64,000 bases of DNA from Cephalopachus bancanus (taxonomy: Eukaryota > Chordata > Mammalia > Primates > Tarsiidae): assembly GCA_027257055.1 (NCBI GenBank), contig JAPVLO010000179.1:1302001-1366000 (forward strand), given 5' to 3'. Of this stretch, positions 1 to 12,685 are shown piece after piece. The notes below the pieces were generated by a model. The model did not search any database. It worked only from the letters and a program-made list of their open reading frames with translations, and was not told the DNA's origin. The position numbers and the translations under genes were made by a program. The stretch's first letter is position 1. Each line of letters opens with the position of its first letter.

Positions 1-1124
1 ACTTTTATGTTAAACATTTTTAAAGTACACATGCTTTTACGTCATCCCTGGAAATTCTAGGTAGGCCTGGGGTGGAGTCTGAATTTCCACAGTAAACATA
101 AAAACCAAATAACTCTCTCTAGGTTCTTCTAAAGCACAGTCCCTCATTTTAAGAAAATTATAATTTGTCCATCAGACTAGTTTTAGTAAAACTAATAAAA
201 ACATCACAATAAGACTACCAATTTAATGGTCTTCACTGTTAAGTCAGTTGCTGCTTACAAAATTTAAATAGAGTATTTCTTGGTCATTTTCTTTCCAGGG
301 TCATTGCCTTTCCAGTGTAAGCATAGTACTTGTCTGAACACAAGTACTATATGCATGTCTCCATGGACAAAACTGGACCTAAGATGGGCCTTATCTTTAC
401 CATTGTGGTGAGGAATGCTTGTTATATATAGGTGCACTCAGCACACACTGCATTACAGAACAGCATTATTCACTTAAACATTTCCTTCAGAGTTTGCTTC
501 AAAATTACGGTTTGGCTCAGTGTTAAAGAATGTAGAAAATGTTAGCTGTCGCCACAACGAAGGACTCAAGGTTCCAGCTGTGCACATCCTTTGTCCATAG
601 CACAGGAGGAATCTTCCATCTGACTATCGGTATTCAAATTTTATGCACAACCATGGCTAGCTTTATGCTGACTACGTGCCTCTGGGTTTGTTTGTTGTTT
701 TACCTTTTAAAAATGAGACGCTCTACTGAACATTTTCTTTCTGCTTCTCCATAAATACCTGAGAAGCAATTAATGTAAGCAAGTTTAATTCATTTTTTGG
801 ATTTAGGAACCTACAGTTTCTGACATAGTTTCTTCTGTTTATGAAATGAAATATATTTTTAGCTCATGGAACAAAATGCTCATATGCTTTTGGGAATGAC
901 AGGAAAGAAAGAGAAAAAAATAGGATGTTAAGTATGAGCCTTTGCAGTTGCCATCTGCATATAAATCTCCAAAAAGCAAATGGAATAAAGCATGATGTAC
1001 CATGCGACGTGCACAGTAGGACTGTTCTTCAAGGGTAAAGCAGCTCATTAAAATGCTTGTGTGAGCCTCATGACTCACTGTAAACTGTGCATGCTCTAGG
1101 TGGGCCAAGGCTCCAAATCCGTGG
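1..1124 (-). other. Intron, no assignable element
   Basis: AT-rich unique-looking sequence. The small open frames (for example near 539-754 and 839-1108) have no start context, family resemblance or splice structure worth noting. Confidence 0.6.
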
Positions 1125-1790
1125 TCGATGTCACTGCCACTTCAGTACCCCTGGCTCACCTTCACTGCCTACTGTGTTAGTCCTATTGATTCCACCTCTT
1201 ACATTTCCATCTCCTCTGTTGCCACGTTGGTCCAGGCACCCACCTTCCTTTGCATTAGTTTCCCTGCAGATCTCTCCAAAGACATGCTGGCCTTAGCACT
1301 GCCCATACACACTAGAGAGCTCTTTGAACACAAGTCTGATCACATCACACCCTAACTTCAAACCCAGGGGTGGTTTCTACCCCACTCAGGGTGACGTTAA
1401 ACTCTTCCACCTCACCCTAAGGCACCAGGCCGTCCAGGCCCAGCCTGCGTCTGCAGTGTCCTTGTCTGCCATGTTCTGCCTCAACACTTGCCCCCCCACC
1501 TCAAGGAAGATGTTAAGCTAAGAGGTCTCCACCTCCAACTTCATCTCATTAGCTCCTTTAGCCTATTGGACATGTGTTTCTTCCCGAGGGTGCCTTCCTT
1601 GACCACTCTAAGTCTTTGATGAAGTTGTAGACAAACCACACAACCCACCTCTCTGTTACATGTGTGACAGAGCATTTGCACATTAATTTTGTGATTATTT
1701 TATTAGTACCTGTCTTCTTAAGTGTAAAGCCCATGAGGGTAGAACGCCTCTACCTGTTTCCCTCCATATGTCACCTTGCACTGTGCATGG
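1125..1790 (+). repeat. L2 LINE, 3' portion
   Basis: Diverged L2. It runs through the typical stretches resembling 'ccacctctTACATttcc', 'AACACAAGTCTGATCACATCA', 'ccttccttgaccactct' and the terminal 'gtaaagcccatgagggtag'. Open frames at 1087-1521 are accidental readings of this relic. Confidence 0.75.
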
Positions 1791-1819
1791 CCCTCTGAGT
1801 AAAACATAAGCTAGACAGA

Positions 1820-2032
1820 CATTCTGTAGTCCCTAGGCCTCATTTAGAATCCGAGCGCCACCAATGTGTTCATATGATTTGGGGAAGTCACTTAACCTCC
1901 TTGCACCTAAGTTTCTTCATCTGTGAAATGGAATAAAAAAATGGAATCAAAACAGTTGGTGTAATTTACATAAAGTTTTAGAATGGAGTCTGACACATAG
2001 TCTCATTTAAATGGTTGTAATAATTAATAGTG
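1820..2032 (+). repeat. MIR SINE
   Basis: Contains the MIR core and 3' part: GGGAAGTCACTTAACCTCC, a 'TTTCTTCATCTGTGAAATGG' stretch and a closing 'tctgacacatag'. Confidence 0.85.
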
Positions 2033-2351
2033 TTATTATTCTTCTTTAAAGGCACTAAAATATTGAATAAATACATGATTTTCTAGGAAATCTAAAGGAC
2101 TACAAATATATATTGGTCCATATTCCTGTGGAAGGGGACAAATGTCACTGCCATGGAAGTTGAGGTCAGAGCTCTCCAGAGAGAACAGCTTTGAGGGCCA
2201 CACACAAGCGTGTTCTGAACAACTCTTGCTGTGAAAGGAAAAACAAAGCAAAAGAAAATCCTGGAAATTACCTGCATATCCATCAATAAAGGAATGTGAA
2301 AATACTAAGTAAAGGTTTAAAGGAACAAGATAGAGCAATGTATCATGGTCA

Positions 2352-2655
2352 GGCCAGGCATGATGGCTGATGCCTGTAATCCCAACACTTTGAGAGGTTG
2401 AGCTGGGAGGATTGCCTGAGCCCAGGAGTTTGAGATCAACCTGGGCAACATGGTGAGACCTTGTCTCTACAATAAATAAAAAAATTAGCTGGGCATGGTG
2501 GTATGCTCCTGTAGTTTCAGCTACTTGAAAGGCTGAGGTGGAAGGATCACCTGAGCCCAGCAGGTAGAGGCTGCAGTAGCTGTGATTGTGCCACTGCACT
2601 CCAGTCTGGGCAATACAGTGAGACTCCAACTCAAAAACAAAAAAAACCAAAAAAC
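2352..2655 (+). repeat. Alu, full-length dimer
   Basis: Left and right arms joined by CTACAATAAATAAAAAAATT; A-rich tail at 2636-2655. The 204-residue minus-strand frame at 2036-2650 is the familiar antisense Alu reading and not a gene. Confidence 0.95.
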
Positions 2656-3659
2656 CATCTTTCTTTCTATCTCAAGATTAACATGGAAAGAGCCCTCAAA
2701 CATAGTAAGATAAATTAAAAGTCATAGATCACCAATATGGAATGATTCAATTTACATTAAAACAAACAAAACCAAAAATACTTTATGTTTATATATAAAT
2801 ACATGGGTAATACACAGAAGGAGAAATAAGCACAAAATTTTAACAAGACTTCTGAGTTACTTCTCTTTTTACAAATTAGATTCTCTACATGATATTTCCA
2901 TCCTATCTCTTTACAAAATGTCCCACAAACAACAAGTATAAATGAGTATACTTTGTATTTCAGATTTAGAAACCAAGTCCTCCCCCTCCACGCCCTCTGG
3001 GGAACTGGACTGTACATGAGGGGGCAAGGGAGGAACATGAATAAATTATAAATGAATATTATAAATAATGTAAATAAATGAATGCTATAAATAACATATT
3101 TTCTTATATTATTTATATCTGTACTCATTAAATTATTATTATTTTGATATTTACAAATAAACCCATATTGATATATTGGGTAGAACTGCCATATATTTAG
3201 CTACTTTTTGTTTTATGTTAGTTTAATCCCAAGTAGCTCTGTGCTCATTTTCGTTGGCTGAGGAAAACAAAAAAAGAAGCTAATGATCATTCAATCTATA
3301 CATTAACAGGGTCCCTATGTATTTTATTTTATATTTTTGCTTGGTGCTACCCAAGAATTTTGTCTCTTCAAATGAAGGCACTGGGTTTCAAGCAATCAAA
3401 TCATTTTCACACTCTGTTCCATAAATCTGTCCAGAGAAATCTCACAAAAGGAACCTATATTTTTATGCAGCTCAGATACTTCCTGGGCAATATGTATTAA
3501 TAAGACACATGTAGACCCATCATAGAGACAAACAGTCCAAACAGCCCTGAACGATGGCCACAGACCTAGGGCAATGTGAAGCCATTGATCTGTCAGTTAC
3601 TGTGACAGATGGTAAAGTGTGGCGGCAAACTTAAACAGTGAGATAACTACCAGGAAGGA
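2656..3659 (-). other. Intron, no assignable element
   Basis: AT-rich sequence with no recognised repeat. A short perfect inverted repeat (ATCTGTCA / TGACAGAT, 7-base loop) is at 3588-3610. Confidence 0.55.
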
Positions 3660-3860
3660 GGTCATTAGGAGTACAGGCCCAACACTAGGCTGCCTGGTTG
3701 GCAACTCCAGTCCAGCACCTTCTAGTCATAGGTAGTCAGGCTCTGTGTCTCAGTTTATACAGTGTAACATGGACTTCATGCAGTGCCTGCTGATGGGGAT
3801 TCTGGAAGGGCTGGTGAAGTGAGACCTGCATAGCAGATGGCGCAAGAACACTTGGTCAGG
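3660..3860 (+). repeat. MIR SINE, degraded
   Basis: Weak match: 'ctgcctggttggcaactcc' followed by 'ctctgtgtctcagtttata' in MIR order and spacing. Confidence 0.5.
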
Positions 3861-5740
3861 CATACCCCGGAGAGCAGAGAGCTGGGCATATAGTACAGGC
3901 TTCTGGCCCTAAGGGAGAGATGGACATCTAGATAGTCATCTACAATTTATAAAAGTATTTGGCCAGGGATAGAAACCAGCTTAAAAAACAAACTAGTAAT
4001 CAGATGAAATTCACACTTTGTATCTCTCTACATGTATATTATACCATTGTCCACTCACTGGCAAAGTGTATTTGCTGTAAAGTTAATCTATTTCAAAACT
4101 GCAGCTTCTAACGTTTTACCCTGGGAGAAAGTCAACAAGACTGTTAGGTTATATTGGGCAAAAGAAAGAAGTATCTTTTTGATGTATGAGTTAGAATTCA
4201 AGACCCAAGGCAAGATCTTCTCATGCATCTCACCTGGACAGCTGTGGTCTGTGAGGCTAACTTGGTTTCAGGACTACAGAATTAGAAACTAAAGGGATTG
4301 TCTCACTCAACACTCTTTACTAACACTTATAAACTGGAGCATTAACATACGTGTTAGTTGATGAATTTTAAAAAGAGCCGGAAAAAACTCTTTATAAACG
4401 GTTACACAGCAAGAATAAAGCTTGAATATATGGTGGCAGCACAGCTGTGGTGGCAGCATGTGTGTGAACTTGGGTAAATCTTTAATAAAACTTTTTTCCC
4501 TCTAGATTGCCCACATGGAGAATAAGCAGGAATCTCTATTTTTAAAAAGTACCTGTGGTCCTATTTGGAAACTACTGTTGTACTCTAAACAAAAGCATAT
4601 GTTATAACTGTAAAGGCACTTTAATAACTTTGATCGCTTTCTTGTCTTTGGAAAGCTAATACATATTTATTATAAAATCTTGAATTATAGCAGAAAATTG
4701 CCAAGTAGAAAGTCCTTTATCTATATCTAAAAAGTCCCTTAGGTGATTCTGATTTAGAAGCAAGTTTAGCAACAAGGACGTTCAAGAGAAAAGGGTACTA
4801 TAACAGGTAGAAATTCATATCAGGTCACATTCATTTCAAAATATTTAAAATGCTCCCTTTCATGATGTAATAATAAATTAGAGTTAGAATTGGAAATATC
4901 AAAGGCAGCTCCTAAGATGAGCCAGAGACCCGGTGTAATTAAAGCCCCCAAACAAATGCTATTCATCTTCATCTTAAAATTGAACCAAGACATTTAAAAG
5001 AACAACTTTGAGTTCTACTTTTGCTTTTTTAAAGTATTTTTTAAAAATATTAAAGGCTAAATATTTTAAGATGCCCAACAGCAGAGAATTTTCTAGCAGC
5101 ATCACCAGCGCTGATGAAAGAAGATGGGTCCTGCACTAGTACCTAGGGAACCTGATGCAGAGTCCTCCTTTCCTTGGAGACACTCAGTTTGTCTGATTCA
5201 ACTGAGTGTCATGAGATATTACAGGCGAAATATCTCACAATATGATTCTAGTCTTCTAAGATGCACAGACAGCAGAAAGTACTCTAAACTCAGCAGAAGC
5301 ACAGCTGCCCAGGACACGCAGCTTTTTGGCACTCAGTCATCGCCTGCTCCATGGAGTTCGGTGTAGCCTCCTTTCCTCTTTCGCCCCCTTGGGATAGACA
5401 GCCCCTGTACTTCCAGAGGCCCACACATTTCCAGTGAGGCTCCCATGTCTGTGTTCCCAAAGGCCACTGCCTCCTGCAGCAGGCTCAGCGAGTGGGCTAA
5501 AGCAGGCCCTTCTTGTTGCCCGTTGTTCCTGAGTTTCTCTCCTAGCTGTGTAGAAGTTACTGGCAGCATTTCCATGCTTTCTAGGGCCTGCTTTTAACAG
5601 ACTGTGTTAGTTTAACCAATATGAACCAAAATACAGAAGACTGGGGTACACTGGGATAAAGACAGATGCACTCCCAACTCTCACTTTCTCCTCCTTAATG
5701 ACTGTTCCCAGAGTAACATTCCTGACATCACTTTCAAATC
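3861..5740 (-). other. Intron, unassigned; contains a tandem hairpin pair
   Basis: No recognised repeat. Two adjacent perfect inverted repeats lie at 5179-5210 and 5212-5237 (see findings). The rest is AT-rich and featureless. Confidence 0.5.
5179..5237. repeat. Two adjacent perfect inverted repeats
   Basis: First: GACACTCAGTT (5179-5189) and AACTGAGTGTC (5200-5210), an 11-bp stem with a 10-base loop. Second: TGAGATATT (5212-5220) and AATATCTCA (5229-5237), a 9-bp stem with an 8-base loop. One base separates them. Confidence 0.9.
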
Positions 5741-5744
5741 TCCA

Positions 5745-5832
5745 CACGGGCAAAGATTTGTTTGTTTTGTTCACCATTGTATTTGCAATGTCTAGAACAG
5801 TGCCTGACAGGTAGTAGTGTCCAACTAAATTT
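5745..5832 (+). repeat. L2 LINE 3' end fragment
   Basis: 'gtttgttttgttcaccattg' then 'tctagaacagtgcctgacag' and 'gtagtagtgtccaac' follow the L2 3' terminal consensus. Confidence 0.8.
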
Positions 5833-6189
5833 GGCCTGAGGATGCCTCCATACCCGAGTCCTTTTGTAACAACTGCAACCAAACTTAGTGAAGCAACTGA
5901 AGGCCTAACTTAGGAGTATACTTTTGCAAGTAACTGAATCTCAGCCAATCCCAGCAGCTGAGTTCAGTCAATCACAGGCGGCCAACTGACCAGACCACAT
6001 TCAAGTAAGGGAAACAGAGCTGTGACCAATCTGACTGTTTCTGATCCTCCCTTCTGTTCCACATTGTGAAGTGGGTTTTCAGAACCTCTTCTGGTTTTGA
6101 GGGCTGCTAGATTCACGAAACATTGGTTGCTCAATTAAACTCTGCTAAATTTAACTCCTCTAAAGATTTTATTTTAATAGTAGTTTTTT

Positions 6190-6805
6190 AAAAATGTGTT
6201 GAATGCAGATGCTGGCGAGGATGCAGAGAAAAAGGAATGCTTCTACACTGCTGGTGGGAAAGCAAACTAGTGCAACCTCTTTGGAAGACAGTGTGGCAAT
6301 TTCTGAAAGAACTAGAAATTGATCTTCCTTATGACCCAGCAATCCCCCTATTGGGAATATACCCACGGGAACTCAAATCATTCTACAAAAAGGATACCTG
6401 CACACATATGTTTGTTGCAGCTCTATTCACAATAGCAAAAACATGGAACCAGCCATACTGCCCATCAAAGCTGGACTAGATTTTAAAAATGAGGTAAATA
6501 TACACAATGGAATATTACGCAGCCATAAAGAAGGACCAACACACGACCTTCACAGCAACTTGGATGGATTTAGAATCGATCATACTCAGTGATCTATCAC
6601 AGAAACAAAGAACAGAGTATCATATGTTCTTACTCATAAGCGGATCTTGAACAGTTATCATTATACTATAAGAAAGGGGTTGGCAGTAGTGGGAAACTGC
6701 CAGGGGATGGAGGGGCACACCTCATCAATCAGGGTGCCTACATAATGGACATTTGTATACCGCACCCTGAATTGCACCCGCATCTTTAAAATTGAAAAAC
6801 AAAAT
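6190..6805 (+). repeat. L1 LINE, truncated: end of ORF2 plus 3' UTR
   Basis: A 5'-truncated L1. The frame at 6237-6479 reads the ORF2 C-terminus ([20 protein letters not shown], then AALFTIAKTWNQP) before a stop and frameshift. The 3' UTR has GGGAAACTGCCAGGGGATGG and 'acatttgtataccgc'. It is the same 3' UTR type as the longer copy at 56372-57880, so both come from one L1 lineage. Confidence 0.95.
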
Positions 6806-7192
6806 GTTCTGAATGAATGAATACACAAAGAGGTATGGAAAACTGAAAAGAACTACTAAAGAAACAACTTATTTCATTGGCTGGATGATGAGTTGAGGAA
6901 GAATACACCATGAGTCTAAGAAATGGTTCTCATACTTTTTGAAGTGTTGAGACAAACTTAATTATTTAGCTTGTTCCAAAAGGTATCAGTATTTAAATGA
7001 GTACTGTAATAAGAAAATACAACCCTTCAGAAAGAAGAAAATGGGGCTGAGAGAAAAAATACAAAAAGAAGTAAAAAATAATTAAGAAATCAGTGTACTT
7101 TTTTTAAAAGCAGGAAAAAAAAGGAAGGGTAAACAAGATGGGAAAGAAGCAGATGTGTTTCTGCTCAATCTGATCCATAAAAAATTAGAACT
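6806..7192 (-). other. Intron, no assignable element
   Basis: A/G-rich sequence, nothing recognised. Confidence 0.5.
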
Positions 7193-7488
7193 GGCCAGGT
7201 GCAGTGGCTCATCCTGTAATCCCAGCACTGTGGGAGGCCAAGGCGAGATGATTGCCTGAGCCTGGGGGTTTGAGACCAGTCTGGGCAACTTGGTGAGACC
7301 TTGTTGCTACAATAAATCAAAAAAATAAGCCGGGAGTGGTAACACGCCTATGGTTCCAGCTACTTGGAAGGCTGAGATGGAAGTATTGTCTAAGCTCAAC
7401 TGGTTGAGGTTGCAGTGGCTGTGAGCATGCCATTGCACTTCAGCCTAGGTGACAGAGTGAGACTCCAAATAAAAAAAAAAAAAAAAAA
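7193..7488 (+). repeat. Alu, full-length dimer
   Basis: Head GGCCAGGTGCAGTGGCTCAT, linker CTACAATAAATC, tail of 18 A at 7471-7488. Short flanking AGAACT repeats suggest the target duplication. Confidence 0.95.
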
Positions 7489-10179
7489 GAACTAAAACTG
7501 TCAACAGGGCTTTTAAGACACAGTGAAAGATACTATTAATCAACTCCGCATGGGACTGGAGTACTGATAGCGAGCAGTCTTTGTTTATAACTGAGGTTAA
7601 CTTCTGTTTTGGAATGTTACTGGCTTTGAGCTTTTTTTCCCTGGCTGCCCTTTGGCACTTTGCTAATCAGAGCAAAATCCCTGTTGAGTACTGACTGGGT
7701 CTGCTTGCAGTTAATCAGTGACCTTTCTCCCGGCCCCTCCTGTAACAGTCATTTGGACATTCAAAATACATCACAAATTACCATCCTGTTGGTGGTGATG
7801 TACACTTTGGTTCTCTTTATTAGTAGAGAGCGCCTCTTGGGATTAAACTTAATAATTGATAACAATGTTCTATAATGGGAATCCTAGTTACATATATTTT
7901 TTCACACAGTGGAATTCTGAATAACAAAATTACATTGTCTTTCTTTACATTTGCATGAATAATTATGGGAAAGAGGGACATGTGAGGGACTTAAGTCACC
8001 AGATCCAACTCCCTGTCTCCAGGCACATCAGTCTGAAGTCACTGAAGATAGATGGTTATTTGACCTATTTTTAGAGATTGCAATAGATAGAGATTACACA
8101 GACTCCCTTGTTAGCCTGTTTCCAAAAAGAACTTCTAGATTAGTTTAACTATACTCTCTCTATTATACTGCCATACAACAAGCAATTCATTAATTGCTGC
8201 AAATACTAGATGAATTTTCCCTCAGGAAACTATTAACAATATAAGCTCATAAATTTTTAAATTTCCCAATTTGACCTTAGACTAAATCTTTAATTTTTAA
8301 TACTTTATGAATATTGCTTCTCTTAATTAACATGCAAAGTCCTTAACTCTTAAAATGCCGCTTTCTGAAACCCCTTTTAGTTATACAACAACACATCCGT
8401 GTCCTTTAGAATTCAGCATCTAAGGAATGTGAAGAAAGTAAGAAAACATGTAGCAGCAAGGGGAAAATAGTTTACAAATACATCTGCTTAACATTTTCAG
8501 CGAGGAAACCTAATTTCCTGCCTGTGAGATAATTCTCATGCTAAAACATGTAATGTTTCAAAATAGAAATCCTTGCAACTCTAATTCTAAACTATGTGCA
8601 ACTAAAAAAATTATCTTCAAAATACCTATTTGACTCAGCATGCTAAGTCAGGCCACCCTGCTTGAGGCTATTTCCTTCATGAATGCTGAATGTAACAAGT
8701 AACAGTTCACTGGCTTTAAACATTTGGCTTAAGGTATTCATAGGTGAAGACCTCAAAACCAGAAAATTATATGCTGTCTAATTAAACTCCCATTGTAAAT
8801 GCTGTAAGTTGGAAAGTGGGTATTTATAGATTGCCAGTGTGATTATATTATAGCATTGGCATATTAAAAGACAGTACCCTCTAGAAACAAAATAAAAACA
8901 AAGTAATTATATGATAAATCTTCTATAGAAATTTGGATGTCCTTTTTTTTTTGGCTAAACTTCAAATAAAAGGCTTTTTATCGCTAATATCCCCATGGGG
9001 TGAATATTAACTCCAATTGTAGAAGTCTCTCTTAAGCACAAACACTACTTTTTAATTTTAGACCACTGCAGGTCACTGAAAAGCCAAATAATAATATTGC
9101 AAATTAATTTTTCTTGACTATGGCATAACAACCATAATTAGCAGCAAATCCCTTTTCTCCATTTGCTTGTGCTGAATTTTTCTTAATTAGTCTGCAGTCT
9201 AATTACAGAGCTCAATCTAGAGAAGAACTCACAAAAGCCAGTGATGCTGAAAGCAGAAGACAGCATGTTCCACCTCCTGGATTTAGTGCTGTGGAATCCT
9301 ATAGTAAACCAATTGGAACAGACTCTATTTGTGAGGGCATTAGCATGTAAACAGTGTCAGCGAGAAGACACATGGCAGCAACCAGCCATGCTAATGGAAA
9401 GTGATATTGAGTTTACTAATTCAGATAAGGGTGCACAGATTGCCTTTTCTACAAAGCACAGGGACTGTCAGAGAGACAAATGCGTGGCCCATGTTGCAAT
9501 TAATTTGATTCTTGTTCTTTTAAGGCTCTACTTGTAGATTTAATTAAAGCTTTCACACACTGGGCACATTCAGGAAGTATGTGAGTTTAATGGCTTCTTT
9601 TGAATGAAAGCAGCAGTGGAAGTTATGATTCAAACAGTAACAGGCAATCATAAGACAAAGATATTTTTAATAAGAAAGTTTGTTCGTTCTTCTTCAGGTA
9701 GCAAGGCATTTTTTATTTTAATAAGGGACAGCAAATTGCACTTTCTCCATAGATTTCCCCCTTTAACTGCGTTACAATTTCTGAACACAGTACTCCTTCA
9801 CACTTGGTCAGTATTGTGCTTATACTATTTGGTTGAGAATTCTTCATCAAATTTACTACAATATATTACCAATTTTCATGTTGTGAAACCCAAGCCTGTC
9901 TGTCTTTGCTTTGATCTTTCAGTTTACTTCTGAAGCCATACTTAACCTTTTATTTGCTTCATAAATTAAATAATTTTCTTTGCCTGAAAGCAGTACTTCT
10001 CTGACCTGGCCAGTTAATAACACTCAGCACATACACTTACATAAAATGAACAAACCAGATGCTACGCTTGTTACATCAAGTGTTATGCAATATTATGAAA
10101 ATAATAATTATTCATATATTTCAGAAGCACATATGTCATTACCAGTGATTTTCCACTTCTTTATATCTGAAAATGTCAA
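7489..10179 (-). other. Intron, unassigned; homeodomain-type motif cluster
   Basis: No repeat recognised over about 2.7 kb. Between 9100 and 9550 TAATTA-like motifs are dense (exact TAATTA at 9135, 9184 and 9200). Open frames at 9241-9537 and 9604-9933 show no family features. Confidence 0.5.
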
Positions 10180-10450
10180 CTTAATTGCCACCTCTTCCTT
10201 GAAGTTCCCCTGGTTCCTCCAGTTGAAAGTCAATTTTTCCTCTGAGCTTGGAGAGCCCTTACTGATATATCCTATGGAATCATATCATTTTCAACCTAAA
10301 ATGATCTTTAAGTTCATGGCTAATGTTTCCCAGTAGACAACAACACTATTGATATCCTCAAGTTAGTCTGATATTTATTGTCTCCGCAGCACCTAGCTGA
10401 GAACCTTGAAAAAATCAGCAGCTTAAATATTCATTGAATGAATCGACATG
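10180..10450 (+). repeat. L2 LINE 3' end
   Basis: 'ccacctcttccttgaagttc' and 'tcctctgagcttggagagcc' match the L2 ORF end; 'cgcagcacctagctgagaac' and 'attcattgaatgaatcga' match the 3' end. The open frame 9980-10336 runs into this relic and is not a gene. Confidence 0.75.
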
Positions 10451-10884
10451 TCTCTTTAACTCCTAATCTGTGAACTGGACATAGTCCTTTAAGAAGGATG
10501 AAAATTTAAATATATCGCAAATGAAGAAAAAAAGTATGTGTGCTTGTGCATATACATAGATACCTACATGCACACATAGTGAGCTTTGTTTTATGCATCA
10601 TCATACTCTAGTACAACTAATTCAAGTGCCAGGTGAATGAATTCATCTGGGACTCATGGCGTATATGGGACCATGGTATTTGCTGTGGGATGGTGTCATA
10701 GCTCCGGCAGAATCAGGAATGATTAGTCCATGGAATTTTCTTTCTGCTTCAAATGGGCTATCCTGAGGTTAAGTAGAAATATTTTGTTCTGGTGTTTATG
10801 CCAACATTCCATTGTTAAGAACCTTCCTCACAATTAAGATCCAGTTATACACAAAGAAAACTGGCAGTTGGCCCAACTCTCTGG

Positions 10885-11066
10885 GGCAGTGGCTCTTAAA
10901 CATCAGTAAGGGTCATTATTATATGGGGGAACTGGTTGTACAGATTCCACCTGCCCCATATTCTGATTCACTACACCTGGGGGTATGACCAAAAAGGATT
11001 CACTGCCATAAGCACCCCAAATAATTCTGAGATAGAGGGTCCTTGGACTACACATTGAGGAACATA
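10885..11066 (+). mobile_element. MER5A-type hAT-Charlie MITE
   Basis: Starts 'cagtggctcttaaacatcag', carries 'ttctgattcactacacctgg' and ends 'ttggactacacattgagga', the MER5A order. The left end CAGTGG is preserved. Confidence 0.7.
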
Positions 11067-11683
11067 ATTCCGTGCCTTGGAACAGCTCTGTTCTGCACAG
11101 AGATGAATTTCCCAGAGCACTGAAGTCTTAGCTACTAATGGGCAATAAATGGCAGCAAGACCGTAAAGCAAAGTTGGAATGATCTACACCTCAAATGTGT
11201 TGCAGGGAGAGGGTTAGTCTATAAAGTAAAAAAAAAAAAAAAAAAAAGGTCAAAATTTGAAATGTAGTATAGGAACAGTCTGGTTTATTTGTATCTCTGT
11301 CATCTTTCATCCGTCATATAAATTTGAGTGACAAGAGGGAAAATATCTGAAAATCTATTTGTCAATTTTTTTATTTATAAATTCATGTTTTTCCTGTAAG
11401 GCAGTGAAAAAAATGTTCAACCCCTTTTTACTCTAAAGCTGAGGACAAGATCAGATATATCAGAAGGTATAAACAATAAGTTTCAAACTTTATTTGTAGT
11501 CATCATGTGGAATATAAGATATAATATGACACAAATTCCCCTATAAATTTAAGGCTACTGATTTGACAGGTTAGAGTATCATGAATATGAACAAATCAAA
11601 TAATTGAATAACAGTTCTCACAGAAGTCATCCAAGTTTTAGTTATCCAACTTATTTATTTGCTATAAAGAACAGAGTTGGTAA
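11067..11683 (-). other. Intron with A20 tract
   Basis: Nothing recognised apart from an A20 run at 11229-11248. No SINE body precedes it. Confidence 0.5.
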
Positions 11684-12285
11684 CAGTCATGCATTGCTTA
11701 ATGGAGGGAGTGCATTCTGAGGACTGCATCCTTAAGCAATTTGGTTATGGTGTGAACATGACAGAGTGTGCTTATAGATATCTTGGTGGGATAGCCACCT
11801 ACACACACACCTGGGCTATATGTATGGCCTATTGCTCCTGGGCTACCAACCTGCACAGCATGTTACTGTACTCAATACTGCAGGCAATTAGAACTCAATG
11901 ATAAGTATTTGTGTATTTAAAGATATCTAAACATAAAGGGTATAGCAAAATATGGTATAAAAGACAAAAATGGCATACCTGCCTAGGGCCCTTACCATGA
12001 ATGGAACTGGCAGGACCAGAAGTTGCTCTGGGTGACTCAGTGAATGAGTGGTGAGTGAATATGAAGGCCTGAACATTACTGTACAGTACTGCAGATGTGA
12101 TAAACACTGTACACTTAGGCTACACTAAATTTATTTTTAAAATTTCTTTCTTCAATAACAAATTAACTTTAGTTTATTGTATTTTTTTACTTTATAAACT
12201 TCAAATTTTTAACTTTTTGGCTCTGGTTATAACATTTAGCTTAAAATACAAACACATTATGTAGCTGTATAAAATATTTTTTCTT

Positions 12286-12460
12286 ATTAGTTGGGCATGG
12301 TAGCGCGATCTTATAGTTCTGGCTACTCAGAAGACCGAGGTGGAAGGATCTCAGGAACCCTGCAGGTCGATGCTGGGGTGGTCGTGAGCGTGCATGCCAC
12401 TGCACTCCAGCCTGGGCCACGGAGTAAGACTCTGACTCAAAAATACAAACAAACAAACAA
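12286..12460 (+). repeat. Alu right-arm insertion with target duplication
   Basis: Only the right monomer is present, beginning at ATTAGTTGGGCATGG and ending in (AAAC)n. It is flanked by AAAATATTTTTTCTT (12271-12285) and AAAATATTTTTCTTT (from 12460), so it inserted as a 5'-truncated copy into the Tigger relic. Confidence 0.9.
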
Positions 12461-12626
12461 AATATTTTTCTTTACATCCTTTTTTGGGGAATGTGTGCCT
12501 TTATTACTCAAGGACAATTTGGACTTCACCAATACCTAGCTTTACAGGGCATCTTTATATTCTTATTTGATAAAAGCTTTTTCTATTAAAATTCTGTTTC
12601 CTTTTTAAATTTCCTTTTAAGATGAA

Positions 12627-12627
<1 letters not shown>

Positions 12628-12681
<54 letters not shown>
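12628..12681. repeat. (CA)27 microsatellite
   Basis: 54 bases of uninterrupted AC/CA dinucleotide; long and pure, so probably polymorphic. Confidence 0.98.

Positions 12682-12685
<4 letters not shown>

Noticed and set aside
2036..2650. 204-codon minus-strand open frame, the longest in the window
   Set aside because: It is the antisense reading of the Alu at 2352-2655 plus flank; Alu-derived frames of this kind are common and non-coding.
9241..10336. Three successive plus-strand frames as a possible gene
   Set aside because: They do not share one frame, have no family features, and the last enters an L2 relic.
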